In this document: piece after piece, positions 20,570 to 29,859 of the stretch
Layout of the letters: each line of letters begins with the position of its first letter
How positions within the stretch are numbered: the stretch's first letter is position 1
Assembly (NCBI GenBank): GCA_023091665.1
Contig: JALJCQ010000024.1
Coordinates: forward strand, 1,054,001-1,118,000
Length of the DNA stretch: 64,000 nucleotides
From: Pythium myriotylum
Lineage: Eukaryota > Oomycota > Peronosporomycetes > Pythiales > Pythiaceae
Direction: 5' to 3'
Program-made: the position numbers and the translations under genes
Notes under the pieces: generated by a model
Told to the model about the DNA's origin: nothing
The model's input: the letters and a program-made list of their open reading frames with translations, nothing else
The model's database searches: none

Positions 20570-23394
20570 TGACCTCCCTTCGAGAGAAGGCCCCCCTGCA
20601 CAGACTTCCAGTATGCTTCGATGAGACTTGGAATCTGCTTCAGGTTTTCAACGGGTTCCCATGTGGCTTGACGTCTTGATTCTCCGAGCCAGTGTATCTT
20701 GTACTGGTCTCTTCCACGAATCTTCCGATGCCCAATGACAGCTTCGATGAGTTGTCCTTCAGTAATGCCGTCCGCAAGCAAAACCTTCGTAGTCTGCTGT
20801 TTGCGTTTGTTATCCTTCATATACGGCTTGAGCAAAGATGTGTGGAAAACGGGATGGATACGAAGATCCTTCGACATGGCAAGTTCATACGAATCTTGAT
20901 GGACTTTCTTCACGATGGGGTAGGGTCCGATAAATCTTGGTGCCAATTTGCTTGTCGATGCGAAGCCTTTGTGGCGAATATCAAGATTCTTGCCGTCGAG
21001 TAGCACGAGTTGACCAACTTCAAACTCTTGATGCAGGCGATTCTTGTCATAATACGACTTCATACGCTCTTGTGCTTCACTAATTGCATCTTTTGCCTTC
21101 TTCAAAAACACTTCTTGTCGAAGCAAGAATGTCTGCGCAGCCTTATCCAACTTTTTGAATCCTGGGTCTGCAGCAATATCGTCTGCCATGTATGGAACGT
21201 AGCCAAGATCAGCTTCAAAGGGACACATGCCGATCGACGAATGCACTCTGCGGTTGTAGGCGAATTCCGCTAGATGCAAAAACTTATCCCAATCATTCTG
21301 GATCGGGTTCACAACACCTCTGAGATAGTCTTCGATGAAACGATTCGTGCGTTCTGTCTGTCCGTCTGTCTGCGGTCTAAACGCTGAGGAAAGGTTGTGA
21401 GTAGTCTTCAGGATCGATGTCACTGAGGACCAAAATTTCGACGTGAACTTCGAGTCACGATCCGAAACTATTGTCTTGGGCAAGCCATGATCCTTCACAT
21501 AATGCTTCATGAAGAGATCAGCAGTATCTTCTGCCGTGGCGGTTGTGCGGGTTTCGATGAACTTCGCACGCTTGGTCAAACGATCAACTATGACCATAAT
21601 AGCATCATGCCCATCTCCAGTTTCTGGCAACGCTACCAAGAAATCCATGGAGATCTCAACCCATCTTCCCGATGGAATACTAAGCGGATTGAGTAGACCT
21701 GGAGGCTTCATCTGCCTCACCTTAATGCGCTGACACATTTCACAAGTGTTCACATAGCGCTGAATGTACTTGGTCATACGAGGCCAATAGTACTTCTTCT
21801 GGACTGCTAGATACGTCTTGAAGTATCCTGGGTGTCCTGCAGTCACAACATCGTGGTTTTCATAAATCACACGATTCTTCAGATCTTCATTGTCGGGGAT
21901 CACGAGTCGAGGTTCTTCATCTTCTTGTGTCTGATAGCAAAGGAGTCCGTCAACTACGCTATACTTTAACACGGTTGAACCATCAGAAATCTTCGTCAAG
22001 ATTTCTCGTGTCTTCTGATCCGACTTGTACAGTTTCCTTGTCGCCTCTTCGACAGCAACTGGACTTGACTCGATGGTCGCAACAATCTCTCTATTAGATG
22101 CTGCTTTCAGAAGATCATCTAAACTGACTTGAGCGGCTTTATGCTCAAAGTCCGGGTTCCTGGACAAGGCGTCTGCAACGTCATTCGTATGTCCTGGAAT
22201 CCACTTGAACTGAGGTTGAAACTCAGCAAGTTCGTTGAACCAACGGGCAACTCTTCTGTTCGTGGTCTTCTGCGTGAGAATAGTCTCAATGCTCTTGTGA
22301 TCAGTCTCCACAACAAATGGACGATCGAGCAAATACACGCGCCAAACTTTCAAGGCATGCATGATTGCGAGAAGTTCTTGTTCACGAACTGGATAATCGA
22401 GTTCAGCCGACTTCATTTTTCGACCAGTGTATGCGATTGGATACTCCAACTCTCCCTCCTTTTGAAACAAGACTCCCCCAATTGCGAAATTGGATGCATC
22501 CATACGAATACCAAAAGGTTTCGTGAAGTCCGGAAGTTTCAAAACAGGCGGTGACGATAAGCGAAGCTTGAGTTGTTCGAAGCATGCCAGTTGATGATCA
22601 TTGAGCTCGATGGACTCACTTGATCTCTTTCCCTTGATACACTCATGGAGCGGACCCGCGAACTGAGCAAAGTCCAGGCAGAAACGAGAAACGTACACTG
22701 TGGTACCGAGAAAACTCTCCATCTGCTTCTTTGTCTTCGGAACTGGCCAATCCTTGATAACCTTGATCTTGTCAGGATCCATGCGAACGCCATTCCTTCC
22801 AACGAAATCTCCTAGACAAGGAATTTCTGGAACACAGAACTGACACTTCGACAGCTTGATGTACAACTGTTGTTCTTCACATCTTTGAAGTACTCGATCC
22901 AACGCCTCGAGATGCTCATTGATGTCCGTGCTTCTCGTGAAGACGTAGATATCGTCAAAGTAGATACGCATCACATCGCGCATGTCGCTGAATACTCTTT
23001 GAAGAAGTCGATTGAAAGTACCAGGACTTCCACTAAGTCCCATGGGAGTTACAAGATACTCGAACAAACCATCAGGCGTTGAAAACGCTGTAAACGGTAT
23101 ATCTTGTTCTCTGAGCTTCACTTGATAGTAACCCCAAAGCAAATCCATGCATGAAAACCAATAGCTTCCTGACATTGCGTCAAAGGTGTCTTCTTTGCGC
23201 GGCATAGGAATTGCTGGCAAGATCGTGTTGTTGTTCAACAGACGAAAGTCATGGACTATTCGCCATCCAACAGCTTTCTTCACACAGAAAGTCGGTGCCG
23301 AGAAAGGCGAGGTACAAGGACGAATGATACCTGCCTTGACCATTTCCTTGGTCCATTCTTGGATCACCTTACGTTGCTCAGGGCTCTGTCGCCA
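20527..23394 (-). CDS. retrotransposon pol: RT, RNase H, integrase, chromodomain-like end
   Basis: Opens straight after the gag stop in the same frame (WRQSPEQRK then VIQEWTKEM), so it has no start codon of its own. Reverse transcriptase shows FSCMDLLWGYYQVKL and the active site IYFDDIYVF; RNase H shows IRMDASNFAIGGVLF, EQELLAIMHAL and VVETDHKSI; integrase has the HHCC finger (H-x4-H and CEMCQ), then the DDE residues in SMDFLVALPE, IVSDRDSKFTSKFW and PQTDGQTERTNRFIEDYLRG. The C-terminus IRGRDQYKIHWLGESRRQAT and WEPVENL resembles a chromodomain, as in chromoviruses, which use it to target chromatin. No frameshift was found in about 955 codons. Confidence 0.95.
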   Translation of the reverse strand, partial: WRQSPEQRKVIQEWTKEMVKAGIIRPCTSPFSAPTFCVKKAVGWRIVHDFRLLNNNTILPAIPMPRKEDTFDAMSGSYWFSCMDLLWGYYQVKLREQDIPFTAFSTPDGLFEYLVTPMGLSGSPGTFNRLLQRVFSDMRDVMRIYFDDIYVFTRSTDINEHLEALDRVLQRCEEQQLYIKLSKCQFCVPEIPCLGDFVGRNGVRMDPDKIKVIKDWPVPKTKKQMESFLGTTVYVSRFCLDFAQFAGPLHECIKGKRSSESIELNDHQLACFEQLKLRLSSPPVLKLPDFTKPFGIRMDASNFAIGGVLFQKEGELEYPIAYTGRKMKSAELDYPVREQELLAIMHALKVWRVYLLDRPFVVETDHKSIETILTQKTTNRRVARWFNELAEFQPQFKWIPGHTNDVADALSRNPDFEHKAAQVSLDDLLKAASNREIVATIESSPVAVEEATRKLYKSDQKTREILTKISDGSTVLKYSVVDGLLCYQTQEDEEPRLVIPDNEDLKNRVIYENHDVVTAGHPGYFKTYLAVQKKYYWPRMTKYIQRYVNTCEMCQRIKVRQMKPPGLLNPLSIPSGRWVEISMDFLVALPETGDGHDAIMVIVDRLTKRAKFIETRTTATAEDTADLFMKHYVKDHGLPKTIVSDRDSKFTSKFWSSVTSILKTTHNLSSAFRPQTDGQTERTNRFIEDYLRGVVNPIQNDWDKFLHLAEFAYNRRVHSSIGMCPFEADLGYVPYMADDIAADPGFKKLDKAAQTFLLRQEVFLKKAKDAISEAQERMKSYYDKNRLHQEFEVGQLVLLDGKNLDIRHKGFASTSKLAPRFIGPYPIVKKVHQDSYELAMSKDLRIHPVFHTSLLKPYMKDNKRKQQTTKVLLADGITEGQLIEAVIGHRKIRGRDQYKIHWLGESRRQATWEPVENLKQIPSLIEAYWKSVQGGLLSKGGHVTQPEKNGSRQKG
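20570..20582 (-). other. polypurine tract of the retrotransposon
   Basis: On the minus strand the sequence gaagggaggtca directly precedes the 3' LTR (TGTGACGC). It is the expected primer for plus-strand DNA synthesis and also encodes part of the pol C-terminus. Confidence 0.7.
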
Positions 23395-25155
23395 CTAAGG
23401 AACTGAGATGGGCTTTGTACCAGGCTTGAGTTCGATGACATGTTCAATACCTTCACGGACAGGTGGCACAGTGTTCGGTAGCTCCGTTCGAAACACAGTG
23501 TCACGACGCTTCCACAGCACATCAAAAGCTGGGTTGTCCTTCAAAGCTTCCCATCCTTGCTGCCGATACCTAGCAGCTTTCTCCGAGTCGTGTGGATTAA
23601 TCATAAACACACACTCGACATCTCCCTTGCGCAGCTCTTTGGCAAGTTTCTTCATGGAGATGAACTTGGTATGACCCAACTCACTATCATGTCCATGTTG
23701 ACGATAGTAGTTGAAGATCTCACGATTCTGACTTTGTCTAGCACGACGGCGATTGGCGACAAAGCGAGCGGGATGCGCCGCAGGCGTACGTAGAACAAGA
23801 GGCTCTTCAGCCTGTACACCAGTACGTGGCGTAAGCTTTAGCTCAGCCCAATCGATGTCGGGATTCTGTTCACGAAGCCATCGCATACCAAGCAAAATGT
23901 CTTTGCCTTCAGGGATAGGCATCACCTGAAACTTAGACGTGATCGTGGGGAAACCGGGAACTTCAAGAGACATCTCCACCATTCGACGATGGCGGTATAC
24001 GGTCTGCTCATAACCGAGCTTGACTTCCATCAAGTCTTCGACCGTTTCTTGCAAGTTCAACACTTCCACCAGATCTTCTGAGACACCATTCATGCTGCAA
24101 CCGTTGTCGACGAAGATGGACACATTCTTCTTCCAATTAGGCTCCATGAAAGCAAGAGCTTGGACCTCGAGAATCGCGTACAAGTTACCACTAATGTAGT
24201 GATTTGACTCCTTGTTCAGAGGACAGTCCGGAGAGATATGCCCCTTCTTCTTGCACGCATGGCAAGTGGCTTCCTTCTTCCAGTCATCGTTGTTCCTCTG
24301 AGAGTCGTGTCCTTTCTTCTTCCACTTGTTACCTTTCTTCGACTTGGTAGCAGTGCCTGCAGAGTCGTGGTTCAACTTTGATGAGTTCTTCTGACCATTC
24401 TGCTTCGGCGGTTTCCCAGAATAATGCGCAAACTCGAAATTTGTGGCGATCTTGATCGTATCATCCAGCGTCTTAGGACTTTCTTCCTTGATCTTTGCGG
24501 AAGTCTCAGCGCAAAGGCCGTGTTGGAAATAGAAACGCTGATCAAGATCCGCGATGGGAAGTTCAGACTGCGAATGCAAGTCCTGAAACTTTGCCACATA
24601 TTCATGGATCGATCCAGTTTGCTTGAGTTCAAACATTCGCTCACGAAGGTTGTACTCAAAGTCCAATGGCTTATAGCGCTGACGCAACTTAGCCTTGAAC
24701 AATTCCCACGTCTTGGGAATCCCCGCAGCAGCACCCTCTACTGCGAAGATCGTCCGAACCCAGTTCTGAACAGACTTTCCCAGATTGCCAGTGACTTCTT
24801 CAACAAAGTCTGAGGTCTCAGCATGCATCACAGCACGCTTGTTCGAGTAGTAGTCTTCGGTGTTGAAGATCCACAACTCTATGTCTTCGTTGACCTTTCC
24901 TTCATACATCGGCGGATCTCGACGACGCGTAGACCCATGAAGGTTGAGCATCTGGTTGAACTGGTTATTCGTCATCTGCATGAACGCCTGCAGCTGCGCC
25001 TGGGACTGCTGGTTCTGCTGCTGCATGAACATCATGAACTGCTGGAACACTTCCCCTGGAACTTGCCCTCCGGCAAAGTTCCCTTGATTGGCTGGAGCAG
25101 CTTGCGGAGCCTGTGGGACTTCTCCTCCCTGATCTTGAGCGTCTTGATGCTGCAT
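23395..25155 (-). CDS. retrotransposon gag-protease, ending at an in-frame TAG
   Basis: 586 aa from an ATG at 25155. The N-terminus is Gln-rich (FMMFMQQQNQQSQAQL). A retrotransposon gag core follows (WELFKAKLRQRYKPLDFEYN, RMFELKQTGSIHEYVAKFQD). A CCHC knuckle (CHACKKKGHISPDC) binds RNA. The aspartic protease region has IFVDNGCSMNGVSEDL and ILLGMRWLREQNPDIDW. The DNG in place of D-S/T-G is unusual but the flanking pattern fits. The frame ends PGTKPISVP then TAG at 23395-23397, directly before pol in the same frame. Either the stop is suppressed to make gag-pol, or it is a mutation of a CAG or similar codon. Confidence 0.9.
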   Translation of the reverse strand: MQHQDAQDQGGEVPQAPQAAPANQGNFAGGQVPGEVFQQFMMFMQQQNQQSQAQLQAFMQMTNNQFNQMLNLHGSTRRRDPPMYEGKVNEDIELWIFNTEDYYSNKRAVMHAETSDFVEEVTGNLGKSVQNWVRTIFAVEGAAAGIPKTWELFKAKLRQRYKPLDFEYNLRERMFELKQTGSIHEYVAKFQDLHSQSELPIADLDQRFYFQHGLCAETSAKIKEESPKTLDDTIKIATNFEFAHYSGKPPKQNGQKNSSKLNHDSAGTATKSKKGNKWKKKGHDSQRNNDDWKKEATCHACKKKGHISPDCPLNKESNHYISGNLYAILEVQALAFMEPNWKKNVSIFVDNGCSMNGVSEDLVEVLNLQETVEDLMEVKLGYEQTVYRHRRMVEMSLEVPGFPTITSKFQVMPIPEGKDILLGMRWLREQNPDIDWAELKLTPRTGVQAEEPLVLRTPAAHPARFVANRRRARQSQNREIFNYYRQHGHDSELGHTKFISMKKLAKELRKGDVECVFMINPHDSEKAARYRQQGWEALKDNPAFDVLWKRRDTVFRTELPNTVPPVREGIEHVIELKPGTKPISVP

Positions 25156-25394
25156 TGGCTCTATGCTTGAGTTGAACGGGTTCTTGACACTGAACGAGCA
25201 CGTTCAACTTCTTCAGGATCGTTCGATCTGCTTTGACGACGAGGACGTAGATTTGGTGACTCACGCTCGACTTCTCTAGCACGACGACTAGACATAAGTC
25301 GGACTTCTCAGCGTATACGATGTCACCGATGGATTACGAAGACGATGCTTACGCAATCCAAAAGCAATCAAGTTGAACCGAAACTTAGAAGATT

Positions 25395-25784
25395 CTACTG
25401 ACGATTCGGTTTAGAAACAAACATCTCGTCTAGGCGTACTGTCGCGAAGTCTTCGGCCTTGTTCAGGAAGTTGAAAACGGCTTCGAGCTTCTTCTCGTGG
25501 TCCTTCTGAAGTTCGTCCGTGGCGAGAGCCGCACCGAGCTTGACGAACGCTTTGGTGACGCGCTTCGCCTTTTTGACGGCTTCTACTAGATCGTGCTTGC
25601 AGCGAAAGTACTTCTCAGCCGCGTTCGGATCCCCCTCAACGAGAAAGTTCTCCGTAACGTCGATGCGGCGAGGTACGCACGTCTCTAGCACCACGGGTCG
25701 CGATGGATCACCGAGGTTGAGGGACTTGTAGTTGTTGGCACGTCTCACACGACGAGCCTTCCCTTTCGCAGATGTTCGGGTCAT
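25395..25784 (-). CDS. accessory ORF between 5' LTR and gag
   Basis: 129 aa from the ATG at 25784; the open frame extends upstream to about 26003 without an ATG. Contains a basic start (KGKARRVRRANNYK), then VPRRIDVTENFLVEGDPNAA and a helical Lys/Glu-rich C-terminus (LQKDHEKKLEAVFNFLNKAE). It lies on the element strand, in a different frame from gag, and about 240 bp separate its stop from the gag ATG. I recognise no domain; it may be a gag-like N-terminal protein translated from the full-length RNA. Confidence 0.45.
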   Translation of the reverse strand: MTRTSAKGKARRVRRANNYKSLNLGDPSRPVVLETCVPRRIDVTENFLVEGDPNAAEKYFRCKHDLVEAVKKAKRVTKAFVKLGAALATDELQKDHEKKLEAVFNFLNKAEDFATVRLDEMFVSKPNRQ

Positions 25785-26083
25785 CCAACGAAGGTTGGTA
25801 CTACACAGAGCCGGGCGGAAACCAATACAGGTTCCACTTATGCCAACTTCTAGCTCAGGCAGACCGAGTAAGAGCACTGCTGATACGCCCGAATCTGTCC
25901 TCAACTCAGGTGAAGAGGATTTACGGTACGCAGGAGCACTCAGACTCACGGGACAGGGACTACCACACCACTTGAACTTGGTCTTGACACTGCAGGTTCG
26001 CACCCACAGATCCTTGAGCCAGCGTAGAACTGCGAGACTTGATCACCAGTCTTGGCAGAGGACTTGACCGACGAGCGCTACTA

Positions 26084-26581
26084 TGTCACAGAAGTGGGGT
26101 ACTGGGCTCCTGGTGACAAGTACGCGGGCTGGCTGGCTGGGTGGTTGGCTTGGTCTTGGACGAGGCTAGTCGAGGCTAGTTGAGGCTAGTTGAGGCTAGT
26201 TGACTTGAGAGCAAGTTGAGAAGTGAGATTGATGTTAGAGTTTGTTTTCCTATCCTCTGTGTGGGCCTCTAGGGTGCTCTGTGCCTAGATGTCGTCTGTC
26301 CTAGATACCTTACTTTCAGTATCCAAAGTTAGCTATGTCAACTAATATGTAAGCCCTCCTACAATCTCTTGAATACAGTATGCATAGTCACTACGTCATC
26401 ACCAATGTGTTGCAGCCGGGTCAGCATCACCCATTACTCTCGGGATGCTTTTACACCACCCAGTGCATAATCCTTCCAGGACTAATCGTAGTAACCTAGT
26501 TCCAGTAAAATATACTGAAACCAAATCAAGGTCGTTGCCTAACCCTTCTGACGCGAGCCATTCTTTTCTGGCTGCGTCACA
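26084..26581 (-). repeat. 5' long terminal repeat
   Basis: 498 bp, same length and sequence by eye as 20072-20569. It should hold the element promoter and the RNA start. Family R copy A coding reads 58 codons into this LTR before stopping at about 26399, making a chimeric C-terminus. Confidence 0.97.
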
Positions 26582-26896
26582 ATATCGAATCTGGGTTCCA
26601 GGGGCACTGACTTTCAGTAGCAGCACATACTGAACTCCAGCATAACCGAACCACCATGTGGCAGCATCGAGCAGACTTGTCCAAGATTGAAATCTCCCGA
26701 CCTCAACTGCAAGCGTCACCCAATCGGCAATGGTACGAGGTGGCGGTGGTGGTGTTCGGTTGAGCGTCACTCCCGTCGGACCAAAAGTCGCATCGGCCTC
26801 CTTGTTCTGGTTGCCGGCTCTTCTCGCGGTCATCGATCCCCCATTTGCAACTTCGTCTTCATTTCCTACCGCGGCGAGGAACTCAGACACAAATTC
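26582..26896 (-). pseudogene. family R copy A, middle part (between two insertions)
   Basis: Minus-strand coding VSEFLAAVGNEDEVANGGSM through TARRAGNQNKEADATFGPTG, TIADWVTLAVEVGRF and WWFGYAGVQYVLLLKVSAPG to IRY at the LTR edge. Its upstream edge is acaaattc at 26889-26896, duplicated at 28999-29006 on the other side of the TIR element. It has one continuous frame with both neighbouring pieces. Confidence 0.92.
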
Positions 26897-27504
26897 GGAA
26901 GCGTCTAATGCAGGTCAATTTGTGGGTCAGGTCAGCGTCTTTTCTATGCACACCTCCACTTGGTCAGGCAACAGGTCACGTCGAGCCACGTGACCAATGC
27001 TCACTGTCACTGCCGAGGTCAGACGTTTGACGCCGAAACAGACTTTCCACAGTCGAATAACCCAACAAACCAGTCAAACAAGAACAGGGGTCGACCTGCC
27101 GTCCAAGGAGGTCGCGCCCTCCCGAGTGCACGCGTTCGGCTGTAAGTCACGGCAACAGCGCGGCGTCGAGGAAACGCCCGAGGTCGCGCTCGCGCGTGGC
27201 CGAACGTCACCCCGGCCGCGGGTAGCGATGGCGCGACCTCTGTCTAACCCCTTTGTGGGTGGTCGCGCTCGCGCGAGGCCTTGCGCCATCGCCGCCGCAC
27301 GACCGCTACTGTGCGTGCGCGTTGCGCTTCGTCGTCGGTCACCCGGGAGAGCTGTGCGCGCGACCGCTGCTGCCCGCATAGCATTTTGAAGCAGCGACTG
27401 CAGCGACCGCGGGGCCGTTCGGACGGTCTGTCCACCAACTGGACCGGCGGTCGTGACGCTTCGTGTCTTCATCGGTTTTTTGGGGGGTGCTGCAGCGGGA
27501 GAAC

Positions 27505-27556
27505 TACTAGGATCTACTAAGATGAACTCAACAGACTACACTTACATCGTCATCAT
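27505..27556 (+). repeat. degenerate LINE 3' tail
   Basis: Resembles 28530-28600: an actactaggat block, then gaactcaacagactaca and ending catcgtcatcatg. It lies inside the TIR element, in the same orientation as the larger RNase H piece downstream. Confidence 0.5.
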
Positions 27557-28102
27557 GCTGCCCTCTGTCGCGCGGGGTCGCTCTCGCCTGCGCCGTCACT
27601 CGTGCTCGCGTTCCCAGTCTTCGTCCTCTGTCGCATGTGGCTCTTGTTCACGGTCCACGTCACTGCACCATGAGAGGTTACGCGCCATCAGACGGCTGCG
27701 AACTCACACACGTTCGCCGACGGCGAGTCCATGCCGCCAATTCTCACCAAAGCGCCTTCCGCCTTTGCGTGCAGTTCCTCGTGCATACGCAATACCTCTT
27801 GTTCGTGACTTAACACATGAAAGCAACGTCAGACCTAGCAGTAACGCTGCCAACCGATTGAGTTTCGTCGACGGTCTCGATCTAAAAGCCTGGATTTGCA
27901 GCTGGTGAGACCGCTAAAAATGTTGTCACCCAGATGCAAAATGAGATCTATTGGATCGCTATCTCCAACATCACGTTGCAATCAGGCTTGTGGTCGTCAG
28001 GGGAAGCATCCATCGTCTGGAGTTCAGCGGTCTGTCTTGACTCGAGCTCCATGACGCCCAACCAGGCTGCCTTCCAAGGTCTCCTTGCTGGCCTACAGAC
28101 CG

Positions 28103-28173
28103 CCCTATCACACCGCCTCGACCACGTTGAAGTAGGCCGCCTACTTCAACGTGGTCGAGGCGGTGTGATAGGG
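28103..28173. repeat. perfect 35-bp inverted repeat with 1-nt spacer
   Basis: Left arm 28103-28137, centre base c at 28138, right arm 28139-28173. The left arm is RNase H coding DNA; the right arm is its exact reverse complement and not expected in the domain, so it is the derived copy. Confidence 0.98.
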
Positions 28174-28180
28174 TTGGAGC

Positions 28181-28217
28181 GCCGTTGGAGCCGCCTACAG
28201 TAGGCGGCTCCAACGGC
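28181..28217. repeat. perfect 18-bp inverted repeat with 1-nt spacer
   Basis: Left arm 28181-28198, centre base a at 28199, right arm 28200-28217. Here the right arm continues the RNase H coding sequence and the left arm is the derived inverted copy. Seven bases separate it from the 35-bp palindrome. Confidence 0.98.
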
Positions 28218-28998
28218 ATTATCCTACGCCTTCTACGTACGCGACACCCGCCGCGTCGCCCTCACCTGCGTCGTCTCTACGACCAAGCACGCGCCCACGC
28301 CGATCGCCTCGGCATCTGCCGCTGGCACCAACTCCCACGATCGGAGCTCACAATGGCGAACGCGCTGACCACCCACACGATGAATTCGCGAGCCAGTACG
28401 CACGCCAATCACCCTACCTCTCTCGACGGCCACTCTGACCTTCGACACATGCTCGCTACAGACCTGCGTCCGTGGTGGTCCACCCAGACCGACCACGCTG
28501 AGCGTTAGCAGGGTCCACACCGAGCCTCTCTAGCTATTAGGATTCACACTCACACTCGTTGAACTCAATAGACTTCATTTGCATCATCATCAAATCATGC
28601 TTGTGGTGCGTCCCCACCGCCTTTAGAGAACTTTATCCGGACATTCGATACGATCTCCTGGGAGCAGGTGCAGCGCACTGAGCATGATGGAAGACGCAAA
28701 AGCTTCCGGCAGCAGAATGCCACTCAATGACAACCCCTTCTCCCAAGCTACGACACGTGTGGCCCTTTTCCGACCAGAAGTGCACGATTCCAGTGAAGAT
28801 GGCTCGGGAGGCAGCGGAGCTGGGATGATACTAAATAAATATATCGTGTGTAGTTGTGGGCGATATGGCCTTAGCAAGCACACCTATTTAGTATATTTCT
28901 GGGTCTGACCATCGATGACCGCGGCCCCTACAGGTCACGCCGAGAACATAGAAAAGACTCTGACCTGACCACAAAATTGACCTGTTTTAGTCGCAACC

Positions 28999-29438
28999 AC
29001 AAATTCGCTGGCTGTGCTCTCGTGCACTTTCGTCGGAAGATCGACAATCAGGAGACGCCCATTGTCAAGGGCGAGAAACCGAACTGAAACCCGCAGTCCT
29101 TCCCCGTCTCCGACGTATTCATTGAATGCATCGACAGAGACTCCCTCACAAACGAGGTACGGCTCGATTTCGTCTTCATCGTTGTCGAAGTAATTCGCAA
29201 CCTCGTCCAGATCCAGCGCCTTCATGGCGTTGCGAACTCCACGGGCGGTTACTGGCGTCGTCATGCTTGCTGCAGCAGTTGTTGTTGGCCGCACCACGTG
29301 GAATATTGTGGAGGGAGAACAATACGAGTCCCCGTCGCAGTACACGCGTCTGGGAAAGGAAGCTTCATCAGGAGAAAAAAAAAGATCTCTTTCAGCAGGA
29401 AACCGGTTTCTTCGTTCGCTCACCGTCCGTCCGCTCAT
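28999..29438 (-). pseudogene. family R copy A, N-terminal part
   Basis: Minus-strand coding from an ATG at 29438 (MSGRTVSERRNRFPAER) through VYCDGD, TIFHVVRPTTTAAASMTTPV, NAMKALDLDEVANYFDNDED and RFLALDNGRLLIVDLPT to ASEFV, where the TIR element enters; the frame then reads ten or so codons into the TIR. The ATG used by the intact copy (MSVYCDGD, 33015) is changed here to an Arg-type codon, so translation would have to start further upstream. Confidence 0.88.
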
Positions 29439-29550
29439 CGTCCTCAACCCGTCTCATTCGTACCACGTTCGAGCTTCGTCCTGCCGAGTGCATGATTTAG
29501 CTACCGACCGACCCACAAGCTACTCACAGGCTACCCAGCTGCCGAGCAAG

Positions 29551-29778
29551 TGCGGCGTGTCGGCGTCCGGCTTATCGTCACCTCACCCAGTCTGGTACTC
29601 GACGTTGGGAGCCCTGGCCGACCACAAATCCGCAAACGATGGAGCAGTCGAGATCGAGTCGTGCCGAGGACTATTTCCCGGGTCCAAGTACTCGACGTCG
29701 TGGCGAGGAGGCAATTCCTACAAAGCCGCGATCAACCACGCCGACGCCACCATGCGCCACGGTGACGGACTCTGGGGA
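29551..29778 (+). pseudogene. C-terminal fragment of an LH-family hydrolase
   Basis: Reads CGVSASGLSS, then KSANDGAVEIESCRGLFPGS, KYSTSWRGGNSYKAAINHAD and RHGDGLWG. These match the last ~75 residues of LH1-LH6, including the probable catalytic Asp (NDGAV) and His (NHAD). The preceding half of the gene is absent, and the final RKPVKW-NCQF is replaced by other sequence. Nearest in wording to LH4/LH5. Confidence 0.85.
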
Positions 29779-29859
29779 CACACCTGCGTAAGTCGTACCC
29801 CCGTCTCGTGGCAGGTGGGTCCACTTGGGTTACCCTTGAGGCCCGATACGCAAGAGAAT

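Larger units (their letters stand above)
20072..26581 (-). mobile_element. Ty3-type LTR retrotransposon, full length, 6510 bp
   Basis: Two 498-bp LTRs (20072-20569 and 26084-26581) show no difference that I can see by eye, start and end TG...CA with TGTGAC/GTCACA ends, and are flanked by the 5-bp duplication atatc. The element runs on the minus strand: 5' LTR at right, an accessory ORF, gag with a zinc knuckle and protease, then pol with reverse transcriptase, RNase H, integrase and a chromodomain-like C-terminus. RT before integrase is the Ty3/Metaviridae order. The polypurine tract sits next to the 3' LTR at 20570-20582. I found no clear tRNA primer site starting TGG at 26083. Near-identical LTRs mean recent insertion; it sits inside gene R copy A. 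Confidence 0.96.
27934..28605 (+). pseudogene. LINE 3' end: RNase H domain broken by a fold-back insertion, with (ATC)-rich tail
   Basis: Reads SIVWSSAVCLDSSSM then TPNQAAFQGLLAGLQTALSH (RNase H middle, related to 284-490), then at 28135-28199 a palindromic insertion, then SNGII and, further on, HLRRLYDQARAHADRLG and ICRWHQLPRSE-TMANALT, the RNase H end with the conserved R-x-x-N/E-x-x-A-x-A-L pattern. After the coding part comes tagctattaggattcac, gttgaactcaatagacttc and a tail catcatcatcaaatc. It is a dead retroelement fragment captured within the TIR element. Confidence 0.6.
26897..28998. mobile_element. 2102-bp TIR transposon, non-autonomous, 8-bp target duplication
   Basis: The ends are ~52-bp imperfect inverted repeats: 26897-26948 starts GGAAGCGTCTAATGCAGGTC, and the reverse of 28998-28947 starts GGTTGCGACTAAAACAGGTC; both continue through a shared TCAGGTCAG-GTCTTTTCTATG block. 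The flanks acaaattc (26889-26896 and 28999-29006) are an 8-bp target duplication, and removing the element restores the frame of gene R. No transposase is seen inside. The GC-rich core (27100-27420) has only overlapping frames of no recognised kind; the rest holds LINE 3' pieces. Long TIRs with an 8-9-bp duplication fit a Mutator-like element; hAT is possible but usually has short TIRs. Confidence 0.85.

Noticed and set aside
26399..26581. Family R C-terminus continuing into CDAARKEWLASEGLGND as native sequence
   Set aside because: Those residues are encoded by the LTR; the native C-terminus is at 19851-20071.
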